DNA from: Novosphingobium sp. FSW06-99
GTDB lineage: Bacteria > Pseudomonadota > Alphaproteobacteria > Sphingomonadales > Sphingomonadaceae
NCBI RefSeq assembly: GCF_001519065.1
Contig: NZ_KQ954262.1
Location: forward strand, 1-64,000
Length of the DNA: 64,000 nt
Direction: 5' to 3'
Made by a program: the position numbers and the translations under genes. This document shows, in pieces, positions 8,845 to 17,855 of this stretch. Numbering within the stretch: position 1 is the first letter of the stretch; every line of letters begins with the position of its first letter. The notes beneath the pieces were generated by a model. The model ran no database searches. It had not been told where the DNA came from and saw only the letters and a program-made list of their open reading frames with translations.

Positions 8845-10095
8845 TTAGCCCAGCGCCCGCACGCTGGCATCGACGTAGAACGTCTTGAATGCGTCAACCA
8901 GCTTTTCTTCCACCGAATAGATCCCCTGGCGATAGCCGTCGCTGGTGATGCCCCGGTGGTTGACCGCCGACAGATAGCTGTCCTGGTTGTTGGTCGCGCG
9001 CCATACTGCCGCAAGATTGTCGGGATCGTAATCCACCCCTTCGACCGCATCTTCGTGCACCAGCCAACTGGTGCGCAGCAGCGTCTTGTCGGGCCCGAGC
9101 GGCGTCAGCGAAAACGTCACGACATGGTCGTTGCAGAAATGGTGCCAGCTATTGGGCTGGGTCCACACCGACAGGCTCGATTGCTCATCCAGCCCATGTT
9201 CCCAGATCGGGATGCGGCAGGCCGGCTTGCCATCGAGCGTCTGCGACACCGCGCCATGCGCCAGCGGCAGCCGCGCGACGCGGTGCCAGCCGGCGCGGCC
9301 ATGCTCTTCGGGAAATTCGATCAGTTCATGAAACACGCCCAGATCGCGCCAGTGCTGCCGCTGCGCCTCAAGCATGGCATCGAATGCCACATCGTCGACC
9401 ACATCGGTTTCGCCATCTTCGGGCAGGCCCTTGCCAAAGCCATAAGTCGACAGCGATTTCAGCAGTTCGGGATGGTTCTGGTCGCAGTGATAGCACTCGC
9501 GATTGTTTTCCATCACCAGCTTCCAGTTAGCCGGTTCGATCAGGGTGTCCTGAACCGCGACTTTCAGCTTGTCGAGATTGTAGAGCCCGACCTGTTCGGC
9601 GATATCCGCCTTCGCCTGACCGAACGGCGGGGGATTGTCCGACAGGCACACGAACAGCAGCCCGGCGACATTCTCGATCGCCACCGGCACAAGCCCATGT
9701 TCGGACTTTTCAAAGCCTTCGGGCATGTTGCGCGCGGCCAGCAGCCTGCCGTCGAGGCCATATGTCCAGAAGTGATAGGGGCAGATCAGCCGGGGCGCAT
9801 TGCCGCTGGTCGCTTCGCAAACGCGCGCGCCGCGATGGCGGCACGAATTGTAGAACGCGCGCACTTCGCCATCGCGCCCACGCACGATGATCACCTGGTT
9901 GTTGCCCAGTTCAAAGATGAACCAGTCGCCGGGCTTTTTGGCATGGGCCACCGTGCCGGCATAGAGCCACACCGATTTCAGCATCACTTCGGCGTCGAAG
10001 CGATAGGCTTCCTCGCCGACATAAAGATCGCGCGGCAGGGTATAGCCGGGACGGTTCTTTTCCAGCAGGCGGGCAATCGTGTCGAACTGTTGCAT
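8845..10095 (-). CDS. Rieske non-heme iron oxygenase, betaine demethylase type
   Basis: The 416-residue oxygenase alpha subunit has a Rieske 2Fe-2S site (C85-x-H87 and C105-x2-H108) and a mononuclear iron site in ENNRECYHCDQNH, with H203 and H208 as ligands and E200 where a bridging acidic residue is expected. Relatives include glycine betaine demethylase GbcA, stachydrine demethylase and carnitine oxygenase CntA. Sitting just after a dimethylglycine dehydrogenase-like gene and before soxBDAG, it probably removes the first methyl group of glycine betaine. No reductase partner (GbcB-like) is encoded in the window, so electrons must come from elsewhere. A start at 10131 is possible but overlaps the upstream gene. 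Confidence 0.85.
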   Translation of the reverse strand: MQQFDTIARLLEKNRPGYTLPRDLYVGEEAYRFDAEVMLKSVWLYAGTVAHAKKPGDWFIFELGNNQVIIVRGRDGEVRAFYNSCRHRGARVCEATSGNAPRLICPYHFWTYGLDGRLLAARNMPEGFEKSEHGLVPVAIENVAGLLFVCLSDNPPPFGQAKADIAEQVGLYNLDKLKVAVQDTLIEPANWKLVMENNRECYHCDQNHPELLKSLSTYGFGKGLPEDGETDVVDDVAFDAMLEAQRQHWRDLGVFHELIEFPEEHGRAGWHRVARLPLAHGAVSQTLDGKPACRIPIWEHGLDEQSSLSVWTQPNSWHHFCNDHVVTFSLTPLGPDKTLLRTSWLVHEDAVEGVDYDPDNLAAVWRATNNQDSYLSAVNHRGITSDGYRQGIYSVEEKLVDAFKTFYVDASVRALG

Positions 10096-10099
10096 CGGA

Positions 10100-12607
10100 T
10101 CAGCTCCGCAAAGCGTTGTTTTCCGGGTCAAACGGCGAGTCCGGGATTACCACGGCCTGATGCGTGGTGCCCAGGATGGCAATTTCAAGCTGCGTGCCGA
10201 CGGCGGCGTGTTCGGGGCCGACCATCGCCAGTGCCAGGCTCTTGTTGACGCGCGCGCCATAGCCGCCCGAGGTTGCGCGGCCAACCAGCGCACCGTCACG
10301 ATAGATCGGTTCCGACCCCCGAGCATCGGCATCGGTCACGCCGAACACTTCGAGCGTGATCAATTGCCATTTCACCCCGGCCTCCTTGGCCGCAACAATC
10401 CCGTCACGTCCCTTGAAGGCGGGCTTTTTCAGGCTGATGAACCGGTCGAGCCCGCTTTCCAGCGCATTGTATTCGATCGACAGTTCACGCGGAATCAGCT
10501 TGTAGCTCTTTTCCAGCGCCATCGCGGTCATCGCGCGAATGCCGAACGGCTTGATGTCGAATTCCGCGCCCGCCGCCATCAGCGTGTCGAAGATGTAGTT
10601 CTGCATTTCGATCGGGTGGTGGATTTCCCAACCCAGTTCACCGATGAAATTGACGCGCAGCGCGTCGACGCGTGCCGCGCCGATCGAGATCGACTTGCCG
10701 GTCAGCCACGGGAACGCCGCGTTCGACAGATCGGCGCGGGTGACTTTGGCCAGCACATCGCGCGCACGCGGCCCTGCCAGCACCAGCACGCCCATGGCCG
10801 TGGTCAGCCGTTCAAACCGCACCGAACCGTCGGTCGGCAATGCCTTGAGCAGATAGTCCTGATCGTGGCGTTCAAGCGCGCCGGCCGAGACCAGATAATA
10901 GCTCTGCGGGCCTTTCTTGTAGACGGTGAATTCGGCGCGCACCCCGCCGCTGTCGGTCAGGAGGTACGACAGCGACAGCTTGCCGATCTTTTTGGGCACC
11001 ATGTTCGACAGCAGGCCGTTGAGCCAGTGTTCGGCACCGGGGCCCGAAATCAGGCACTTGGCAAACGCGCTCATGTCCTGAAGGCCGACTTTTTCAGACA
11101 CGTGGCGGCATTCGGCGCCGACGAAATCGAAATAGTTGGAACGGCGGAACGACCACTTTTCGCGGATCGCTTCTCCGGCCACATCGGGGTGGTTGTGGTT
11201 CAGGATGACATCGGCGCGATCGAGATCGGCGTCGGTCAGTTCATAGCCTTTGGGCGCAAACCAGTTGGGGCGTTCCCAGCCGAACACGCTGCCGAACACT
11301 GCGCCCAGATCCTTCATCCGGTCATAGCACGGCGTGCGACGCAGCGCGCGGGCCGCCTCGCGCTCTTCGTCGGGATAGTGGATCGAGAACACCTTGGCAT
11401 AGGCTTCCTCGTTCTTTTCGATCAGGTAGCCTTCACCCGCATAATCGCCAAAGCGGCGCGGATCGACGCCCATCATGTCGATGCTGGGTTCGCCGTTGAC
11501 GATCCATTCGGCCAATTGCCACCCGGCCCCGCCCGCAGCGGTGATCCCGAACGAATGCCCTTCGTTCAGCCAAAAGTTCTTCTTGTCCCACGCCGGGCCG
11601 ACGATCGGCGAACCGTCGGGGGTATAGGCGATCGCGCCGTTGTAGACTTTCTTGACGCCCACTTCGCCAAATGCGGGCACGCGTGCGATGGCCGACAGGA
11701 TATAGGGCTCCAGCCGGTCGAGCGCGTCGGGGAACAGCTCGTATTCGCTGTTGGCCGCAGGGCCCTTCACATAGCACGCCGGCGCGCCAATTTCGTAGGG
11801 CCCGAGCAACAGGCCGCCGGCTTCTTCACGCATGTACCAGCTTGCATCGGATTCGCGCAGCACACCCATTTCAGGCAGGCCCTGACGCTTGCGCTCCATG
11901 ATCGCGGGGTGCTGTTCGGTGACGATATACTGGTGCTCGACCGGCACCACGGGGATATCCAGGCCGACCATTTCACCGGTCTGGCGGGCAAAGCTGCCAG
12001 TGGCCGACACCACATGTTCGCACGTGATCTCACCCTGATCGGTGGTGACCACCCATTCGCCATTGGCCTTTTGCGTAATGTCGGTGACGGTGGTGTTGCG
12101 ATAGATCGTCGCACCCAGTTGGCGCGCACCCTTGGCCAGCGCCTGGGTCAGATCGGCCGGCTGGATATAGCCATCGGCGGGATGCTGGATCGCGCCCAGA
12201 ATGTTGTCGGTTTCAGCCAGCGGCCAGACTTCACGCACTTGCTCGGGGGTCAGCCATTTGACATCGACGCCGATCGTCTTGGCCACGCCCGCGTAATAGC
12301 GGTATTCGTCCATACGGTCGGGGCTCGTCGCCAGGCGAATGTTGCTGACATTGGAAAACCCGACATTGAGCCCGGTTTCCGCTTCCAGCGTCGGGTAGAA
12401 ATCAACCGAATACTGATGCAGCTTGCCGACCGAATAGCTGAGGTTGAACAGCGGCAGCAGCCCGGCCGCATGCCAGGTCGAGCCCGAGGTCAGTTCCTTG
12501 CGCTCGATCAGCACGACATCCGACCAGCCGAGCTTGGCCAGGTGGTACAGCGTACTGACCCCGACCACTCCGCCACCAATCACCACCACGCGCGCTGTCG
12601 TTTTCAT
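10100..12607 (-). CDS. dimethylglycine/sarcosine dehydrogenase-like flavoprotein
   Basis: The 835-residue protein has an N-terminal FAD-binding DAO domain (VVVIGGGVVGVSTLYHLA, residues 7-24) with H46 in STWHAAGLLP, the position of the covalent FAD histidine in mammalian DMGDH/SARDH. A linker domain and C-terminal GcvT-type folate domains (GELGWEIHHP, about residue 650) follow. It should oxidise N,N-dimethylglycine to sarcosine with transfer of the methyl to THF. It is first in the minus-strand operon DMGDH-Rieske-soxBDAG, leaving 4 nt before the Rieske gene. Sarcosine dehydrogenase activity is the main alternative, but soxBDAG would make that redundant. Confidence 0.88.
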   Translation of the reverse strand: MKTTARVVVIGGGVVGVSTLYHLAKLGWSDVVLIERKELTSGSTWHAAGLLPLFNLSYSVGKLHQYSVDFYPTLEAETGLNVGFSNVSNIRLATSPDRMDEYRYYAGVAKTIGVDVKWLTPEQVREVWPLAETDNILGAIQHPADGYIQPADLTQALAKGARQLGATIYRNTTVTDITQKANGEWVVTTDQGEITCEHVVSATGSFARQTGEMVGLDIPVVPVEHQYIVTEQHPAIMERKRQGLPEMGVLRESDASWYMREEAGGLLLGPYEIGAPACYVKGPAANSEYELFPDALDRLEPYILSAIARVPAFGEVGVKKVYNGAIAYTPDGSPIVGPAWDKKNFWLNEGHSFGITAAGGAGWQLAEWIVNGEPSIDMMGVDPRRFGDYAGEGYLIEKNEEAYAKVFSIHYPDEEREAARALRRTPCYDRMKDLGAVFGSVFGWERPNWFAPKGYELTDADLDRADVILNHNHPDVAGEAIREKWSFRRSNYFDFVGAECRHVSEKVGLQDMSAFAKCLISGPGAEHWLNGLLSNMVPKKIGKLSLSYLLTDSGGVRAEFTVYKKGPQSYYLVSAGALERHDQDYLLKALPTDGSVRFERLTTAMGVLVLAGPRARDVLAKVTRADLSNAAFPWLTGKSISIGAARVDALRVNFIGELGWEIHHPIEMQNYIFDTLMAAGAEFDIKPFGIRAMTAMALEKSYKLIPRELSIEYNALESGLDRFISLKKPAFKGRDGIVAAKEAGVKWQLITLEVFGVTDADARGSEPIYRDGALVGRATSGGYGARVNKSLALAMVGPEHAAVGTQLEIAILGTTHQAVVIPDSPFDPENNALRS

Positions 12608-13062
12608 GCTTGCCTCTCAGGCCGTTCTAACCGGGTTTGGAATGCCGGTATGGCAGCAACACGCATAGCACGCCAACCACACCCGACTTCATACGAAACA
12701 CTAATGCCGAATATCAGCCAATCTTAATCAAGGCAGTGCCGGGACTCGACCTTGCCACCGACCCTTCTACCAACACCGCAGGCGCGCTGCCACAGGGGCC
12801 CATACGGGCAATGATGCCAAAAAAGATTATTGCCAACATTAGCATTCATTATGCCGATCGCGCACCAACAGGATTAGGCAACTATATGATAAAAATACAT
12901 TTTCCTTAAATCAACGCGAGCCCTCCTCGCCCCGTCGCCTAAATCGACCAGATTGGTTGTGCTTGCCCGAATGCGACATTTGGGGCACCTATTGCGCATA
13001 GGGAGACAACCACCGCGCGCTGGACGCGATGGCGCCCGATAGCTTTTAAGGGAGAGCTGTCC
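12608..13062. other. 455-bp divergent intergenic region
   Basis: This gap separates the betaine-degradation operon (minus) from a TonB receptor (plus) and is the longest non-coding stretch in the window. It holds no credible gene. Bases about 12820-12915 are strikingly AT-rich against the surrounding DNA and include TATGAT at 12885-12890, a candidate -10 element for the plus-strand receptor, but no clear -35 box. GGGAGAG near 13052 is the receptor ribosome binding site. Confidence 0.5.
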
Positions 13063-15558
13063 ATGATGAGGTCCATTCGACAGGGCGCGCGGCGCCCTGC
13101 ACGCTGCGCATTGGCCACCGGCCTGCTGACCGGGGCCGCGCTGGCCGCACTCGTACCCGGCATGGCCAGTGCTCAGGCCGCCCAGACGCCCACCGCCGCA
13201 CCGCCGGCCGATGCCGCAACGTCCACGCCCGACATCGTGGTGACCGCACAACGCCGCGAGCAAAAGCTGAAAGACGTCGGCATCGCGATCACCGTGCTCG
13301 ACAAAGACACCATCAAGAACCTCAACATCACCAACGCCACCGACATCGTGCGCGCGATCCCCAACTTGCGCTTCAACGCCTATGCGTCGAGCCAGGTGGT
13401 GTTCAACATGCGCGGCGTGGCGCAGAACGATTACGGCGACGAACAGGAACCCCCGGTCGCGGTCTATCAGGACGACAGCTATTCCTCCTCGATGGCCACC
13501 GCCAGCTTTCCGGTGTTCGACCTTGCCCGCACCGAAGCTTTGCGCGGCCCGCAGGGCACGCTGTTCGGGCGCAACGCCACCGGCGGCGCGGTGCAGTTCA
13601 TCTCGACCCAGCCCAAGGACGACACCGAAGGCTATGTCTCGGCAACGTTCGGCAGTTACAACCAGGCCACTATCGAAGGCGCACTGCAGGGCCAGGTTGC
13701 CAAGGATCTGGACGTGCGCATATCGGGCATCTTTGACCGGGACGACGGCTATCTGAAGGATGTGATCCCCGATCAGCCCAACCGGGGCGGCAACAACCAT
13801 TGGGCGCTGCGTGGCATCGTCAAATGGTCGCCCTCGACCGATTTCACCGCCAAGCTGACTTTGCGCTATACCGAATCCGATCACGAGCGGCAGGGCGGGC
13901 TCTATACGCTGTCGCCCGCCTGCCCCAATGCGCAGAATCAGGGCGTCTATCTGCCCGCCAATGTGGTCTGTCCCTATTGGGCGCCCAATTCGTCGTACAA
14001 TCAGCCGGGGTATGCGCCGTCATCGGGCTTTGGCACCAACACCACGCCCGGCGCGATTGCCACCGGCTATTACAACCAGGCGGTGATCGCACGGCAGGGC
14101 GGCAATCCCTGGGAAATCGCCGCGACCGGCGATCCGGGCGTCGATCGCCAGTTCTTTGGCGGCACGCTGCGCCTCGATGCCAAGGCCGGGCTGTTCGACA
14201 TCACCTCGATCAGCGATTACCAGTACGTGCACAAGCTCTACAACGAAATGGGCGATGGACAGCCCGAATTCCCCTATGTGCAGGGCGCATCGTACACCCC
14301 CGGCCCCTGCCCCGGCGAGCTTTCGGTCACCTGCTATGCTCCGGCGACGATCTTTTCACAGCTCGACACCACCAACCAGTTTTCCGAAGAGCTGCACGCC
14401 GCCACGACTTTTGGCAAAAACTATCTGGTGTTCGGCGCGTTCGGGATGACGATCGAAAGCCATTTTGGCGCGAAATATGCCACCCCGTTTGACGAATACG
14501 ACCCACAGGTGGCGTTCTATCAGCACACCACCAGCTTTGCCTTCTTTGCCCAGGATGAATACAAGATCACCGATGATCTGAAATTCATCGGCGGGATCCG
14601 GTACTGGCAGGATCGCAAGCTCGGGTGTTACAACGGGTCGGAATACTGGTCGGGCTTTTCGATACACTATTGCCCCGACGGGATTTCGTTCGTCGATCCC
14701 ACCAACGCCACGCAGAGTGCGGGCGGGTCGATCACCGCGTCGCCCGCCGACGCCCACCCGACGTTTCGCGGCGTGACCGCGCGCGCCGAACTCGATTACA
14801 AACCCAGCGTCGGCACGCTGATCTACATCAGCTACAACCGGGGATCAAAATCGGGCGGGTTCACGTTCTCGACCGGCACGCCGACCCCTGGCCAGGCGGT
14901 CTATGACACGATCAACGGCATTGCCTATCGCCCCGAAGTTCTCGACGATTATGAAATCGGTGTGAAGGCCAGCCTGCCCGCGCATTCCAGTTTCAACATC
15001 GCAGCCTATTATTATGATTACCACAACTATCAGGCGTTCGTGCAAGTCGGTTACACGCAGGAAGTGCGCAATCTGCCGGCCGTGGCGGGCGGGATCGAGG
15101 CCGAATTCTCGACCCATCCGATCCGCGGGCTGACGTTGAACCTGTCGGGTTCGTGGGAAGAAAGCCATGTCCACGACGTGCTGCTGCCCGACGATCTGAC
15201 CATCGTCACGCACGATCTGCCGCAGGCGCCGCACTGGTCGGGCAATGCGTTGGTGCGCTATGAATTCGACACACCGCTGGGGCTCGCCGGGGTTCAGGCC
15301 GACAGCCTGTACCAGTCGCACATGTGTTTTTCGGTTATGTGCGCGCCGGTCGAACAGGAAGGTGCCTATCATGTCGAAAACGCACGCATCTCGTTGACGC
15401 CAAAAGACAGCGCGTTCGACGTCGCCGCCTATGTCAACAACGTGTTCAACCGCGCCTATCGGCTCTATGCCTACGACGCCTCGCTCTATTACGGCAACGC
15501 GCAAGGCATCTATGCCAAACCGCGCACCTGGGGCGTGAACATACGCTATCACTTCTGA
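13063..15558 (+). CDS. TonB-dependent outer-membrane receptor
   Basis: The 831-residue receptor has a signal peptide ending near ASAQA (residue 38), a TonB box-like stretch DIVVTAQRRE (residues 57-66), a plug domain with RGPQGTLFGRNATGGAV (split around residue 163) and a 22-strand barrel ending in an aromatic residue (RYHF). It belongs to the iron-complex/large sphingomonad receptor group. A PQQ dehydrogenase follows on the same strand after 94 nt, and a permease after that. The receptor may import the dehydrogenase substrate or the metal chelate it needs. The ligand cannot be read from sequence. Confidence 0.92.
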   Translation: MMRSIRQGARRPARCALATGLLTGAALAALVPGMASAQAAQTPTAAPPADAATSTPDIVVTAQRREQKLKDVGIAITVLDKDTIKNLNITNATDIVRAIPNLRFNAYASSQVVFNMRGVAQNDYGDEQEPPVAVYQDDSYSSSMATASFPVFDLARTEALRGPQGTLFGRNATGGAVQFISTQPKDDTEGYVSATFGSYNQATIEGALQGQVAKDLDVRISGIFDRDDGYLKDVIPDQPNRGGNNHWALRGIVKWSPSTDFTAKLTLRYTESDHERQGGLYTLSPACPNAQNQGVYLPANVVCPYWAPNSSYNQPGYAPSSGFGTNTTPGAIATGYYNQAVIARQGGNPWEIAATGDPGVDRQFFGGTLRLDAKAGLFDITSISDYQYVHKLYNEMGDGQPEFPYVQGASYTPGPCPGELSVTCYAPATIFSQLDTTNQFSEELHAATTFGKNYLVFGAFGMTIESHFGAKYATPFDEYDPQVAFYQHTTSFAFFAQDEYKITDDLKFIGGIRYWQDRKLGCYNGSEYWSGFSIHYCPDGISFVDPTNATQSAGGSITASPADAHPTFRGVTARAELDYKPSVGTLIYISYNRGSKSGGFTFSTGTPTPGQAVYDTINGIAYRPEVLDDYEIGVKASLPAHSSFNIAAYYYDYHNYQAFVQVGYTQEVRNLPAVAGGIEAEFSTHPIRGLTLNLSGSWEESHVHDVLLPDDLTIVTHDLPQAPHWSGNALVRYEFDTPLGLAGVQADSLYQSHMCFSVMCAPVEQEGAYHVENARISLTPKDSAFDVAAYVNNVFNRAYRLYAYDASLYYGNAQGIYAKPRTWGVNIRYHF

Positions 15559-15564
15559 TTACCG

Positions 15565-15602
15565 GGCTCGCCACCGGGACACCACGGCCCCGGTGGCGAG
15601 CC
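15565..15602 (+). repeat. perfect 14-bp inverted repeat downstream of the receptor
   Basis: GGCTCGCCACCGGG (15565-15578) pairs perfectly with CCCGGTGGCGAGCC (15589-15602) across a 10-nt loop, 7 nt after the receptor stop. There is no T-tract in either direction. It is therefore more likely an mRNA-stabilising or partly terminating hairpin that lowers expression of the following dehydrogenase relative to the receptor than a full terminator. Confidence 0.75.
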
Positions 15603-15652
15603 AGCCTAAAACACGCTTGCCATGGCGGCGTTTCCGACGGAGACAGGATGGC

Positions 15653-17833
15653 ATGCTGACACGTTCCATGCGCAAACCCCTGCTCGGCCTGCTGTGTGCA
15701 TGTGGCCTGGCCGGATCATCGCTCCATGCCGGGCTACCCGATTTTGCGGCGGCGCCCTATCCGGTCGCCGCCGACCAGTGGCCCTTTGTGGGCGGAGATC
15801 CGGCGGGCACGTGGTTTTCGGCGTTGCGCGATATCAACGACACCAATGCGGGCCAGTTGGGCTTTGCCTGGGCCTATGACATGGGCACCGATCGCGGGCA
15901 GGAGGCGACCCCGCTGGTGATCGACGGGGTGATGTACACCTCGGGCGTATGGGGCATCGTCTATGCGCTTGATGCCACGAACGGCAAATTGCTGTGGCAG
16001 TTCGATCCCGGCATCGATCCCGCCTCGGCCCGCAATGCCTGTTGCGACACGGTCAACCGGGGCATCGCGGTGCGCGACGGGGTGGTGTTCGTCGCCTCCG
16101 AAGATGGCCGCCTGCACGCGCTCGATGCCAAGACCGGTGCGGAAAAATGGGCGGCCGACACGATCATCAACCGCCACCAGACATATGCCTCGACCGGCGC
16201 CGTGGTGTTGACCAGCGATGCGGTGGTGATCGGCAATTCGGGCGCCGATCTGGGTGACGGTTCGACGCGCGGCTATATTTCGGCTTGGGATATCAAGACC
16301 GGCGCATTCAAATGGCGGTTTTTCACGGTGCCGCCCGCCCCCGGCCAGCCGTTCGAACATCCCGAACTGGCGCTGGCCGCCAAATCGTGGGGCCCGGACC
16401 ACGACGGCCGCTATCAGAACGGCGGCACCGTGTGGGACGGGCTTTCGTATGATGCGCAGACCGACCAGATCGTGTTCGGCACCGCCAATGCATCGCCCTA
16501 TGTGCGCGCAAAAAGTGCCGCCGAACGCCACGATGATCTGTTCAACGCCTCGATCATCGCGGTCGATGCGCATTCGGGGCGGATGAACTGGTATTATCAG
16601 GAAACCCCCGGCGACGCCTGGGACTATGATGCCGTGCAGAAGTTCATTTTTGCCAATCTGCCGGTCGGCGGCGAAACGCGCCGCGTGGTGATGCAGGCGT
16701 CGAAAAACGGGTTCTATTACACGCTCGACCTGAAATCGGGCAAATTGCTGGCCGCCGATGCGTTTACGTATGTCAATTGGGCCAGCGGCGTCGACCTGGC
16801 CACCGGTCGCCCCCATTTCACCCCGATCGCCGATTACAGCGCTAAGCCCAAGAACGTCTATCCGTCGTGGGCGGGCGGCCACACCTGGAACCCGATGTCG
16901 TTCAGCCCGACCACCGGGCTGGTCTATATCCCCACGCTCGATGTGCCCAATGTCATGGTCAATCTGCCGCGCAACGGCGGCGAGCTTGACCATCTGGAAG
17001 GGTTCTTCAACGCCAACGGGATCATCCCCGACGATACTTATGACGTGCCCACATTAAGCCGCCTGTTCGGCCCCTTGCCCAGCAAGGCCGAATTGCAGAA
17101 GGAACGCGGCAAGACCAGTCTGGTGCGTGAAGTCCTGAAGGCCTGGGACCCGGTGGCGCACAAGGTGGTGTGGGAACACGTCACGTCCGAGGGCAATCGC
17201 GGCTATGACGGCGGGGTGCTGTCGACGGCGGGCAATATCGTCGTACAGGGGCGCGGCGATGGCACCTTGCGCGTCTACAACGCCACCACCGGCGCACAGA
17301 TCACCGCGATCCAGACCGGCACGCATATCATGGCCGCGCCGATGACCTATCGCATCGGCGGGGTGCAATATATCGCGGTGCAAGCGGGTTATGGCGGGAT
17401 CGGTATCAGCTATCCCATTCCGCCGGGCGACGCGGCCTATCGCAACATGAACACCAACCGCATTCTGGTGTTCAAGCTGGGCGGCGGACCAGTGCCGCAG
17501 CCGCAATTGCGCCCCGATCCATTCGATTACCCCGCCCCACCCGCGCTCAACGCCACCCCGGCGGTGATCGCGCGCGGCGAGGCGAAGTTCACCGAATTCT
17601 GTTCGCGCTGCCATGTGTTCGGGCCCGGCGTCACCCCCGATCTGTCGCGCCTGCCCGCCGAGGTGCACGCCATGTTCAACGATATCGTGCTCAAGGGCGC
17701 GCTCGCCGGGCTCGGCATGGCACCGCTCAATGATATGGTCAGCCCCGGCGATGTCGACGCGATCCACGCTTATCTGATCGACCAGCAGCGGCAGGGTTAC
17801 ACCGCACAGCACAAAAATACCGCCACCAACTGA
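15653..17833 (+). CDS. PQQ-dependent alcohol dehydrogenase with cytochrome c domain (quinohemoprotein)
   Basis: The 726-residue periplasmic enzyme has a signal peptide (residues 1-27), an eight-bladed PQQ beta-propeller with the vicinal disulfide C130-C131 that stacks on PQQ, and a C-terminal cytochrome c domain with heme site CSRCH (650-654) and likely axial Met689. The active-site strand reads W323-D324-Y325-D326: D324 is the catalytic base position, and an Asp two residues later is the marker of lanthanide-dependent PQQ enzymes such as XoxF and PedH; calcium enzymes have Ala, Ser or Thr there. The start at 15653 has GGAGACAGG upstream and gives a good signal peptide. The substrate is probably an alcohol or aldehyde but is not identified. 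Confidence 0.9.
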   Translation: MLTRSMRKPLLGLLCACGLAGSSLHAGLPDFAAAPYPVAADQWPFVGGDPAGTWFSALRDINDTNAGQLGFAWAYDMGTDRGQEATPLVIDGVMYTSGVWGIVYALDATNGKLLWQFDPGIDPASARNACCDTVNRGIAVRDGVVFVASEDGRLHALDAKTGAEKWAADTIINRHQTYASTGAVVLTSDAVVIGNSGADLGDGSTRGYISAWDIKTGAFKWRFFTVPPAPGQPFEHPELALAAKSWGPDHDGRYQNGGTVWDGLSYDAQTDQIVFGTANASPYVRAKSAAERHDDLFNASIIAVDAHSGRMNWYYQETPGDAWDYDAVQKFIFANLPVGGETRRVVMQASKNGFYYTLDLKSGKLLAADAFTYVNWASGVDLATGRPHFTPIADYSAKPKNVYPSWAGGHTWNPMSFSPTTGLVYIPTLDVPNVMVNLPRNGGELDHLEGFFNANGIIPDDTYDVPTLSRLFGPLPSKAELQKERGKTSLVREVLKAWDPVAHKVVWEHVTSEGNRGYDGGVLSTAGNIVVQGRGDGTLRVYNATTGAQITAIQTGTHIMAAPMTYRIGGVQYIAVQAGYGGIGISYPIPPGDAAYRNMNTNRILVFKLGGGPVPQPQLRPDPFDYPAPPALNATPAVIARGEAKFTEFCSRCHVFGPGVTPDLSRLPAEVHAMFNDIVLKGALAGLGMAPLNDMVSPGDVDAIHAYLIDQQRQGYTAQHKNTATN

Positions 17834-17855
17834 TCGTCTGGAAAAAAGTACACCC

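Noticed and set aside
10079..12727. Plus-strand open frame of about 880 codons opposite the dimethylglycine dehydrogenase-like gene
   Set aside because: Shadow of codon bias in GC-rich DNA; the minus-strand product aligns end to end with DMGDH.
15565..15602. Calling the perfect hairpin a rho-independent terminator
   Set aside because: No T-tract follows on either strand, so it is listed only as an inverted repeat.
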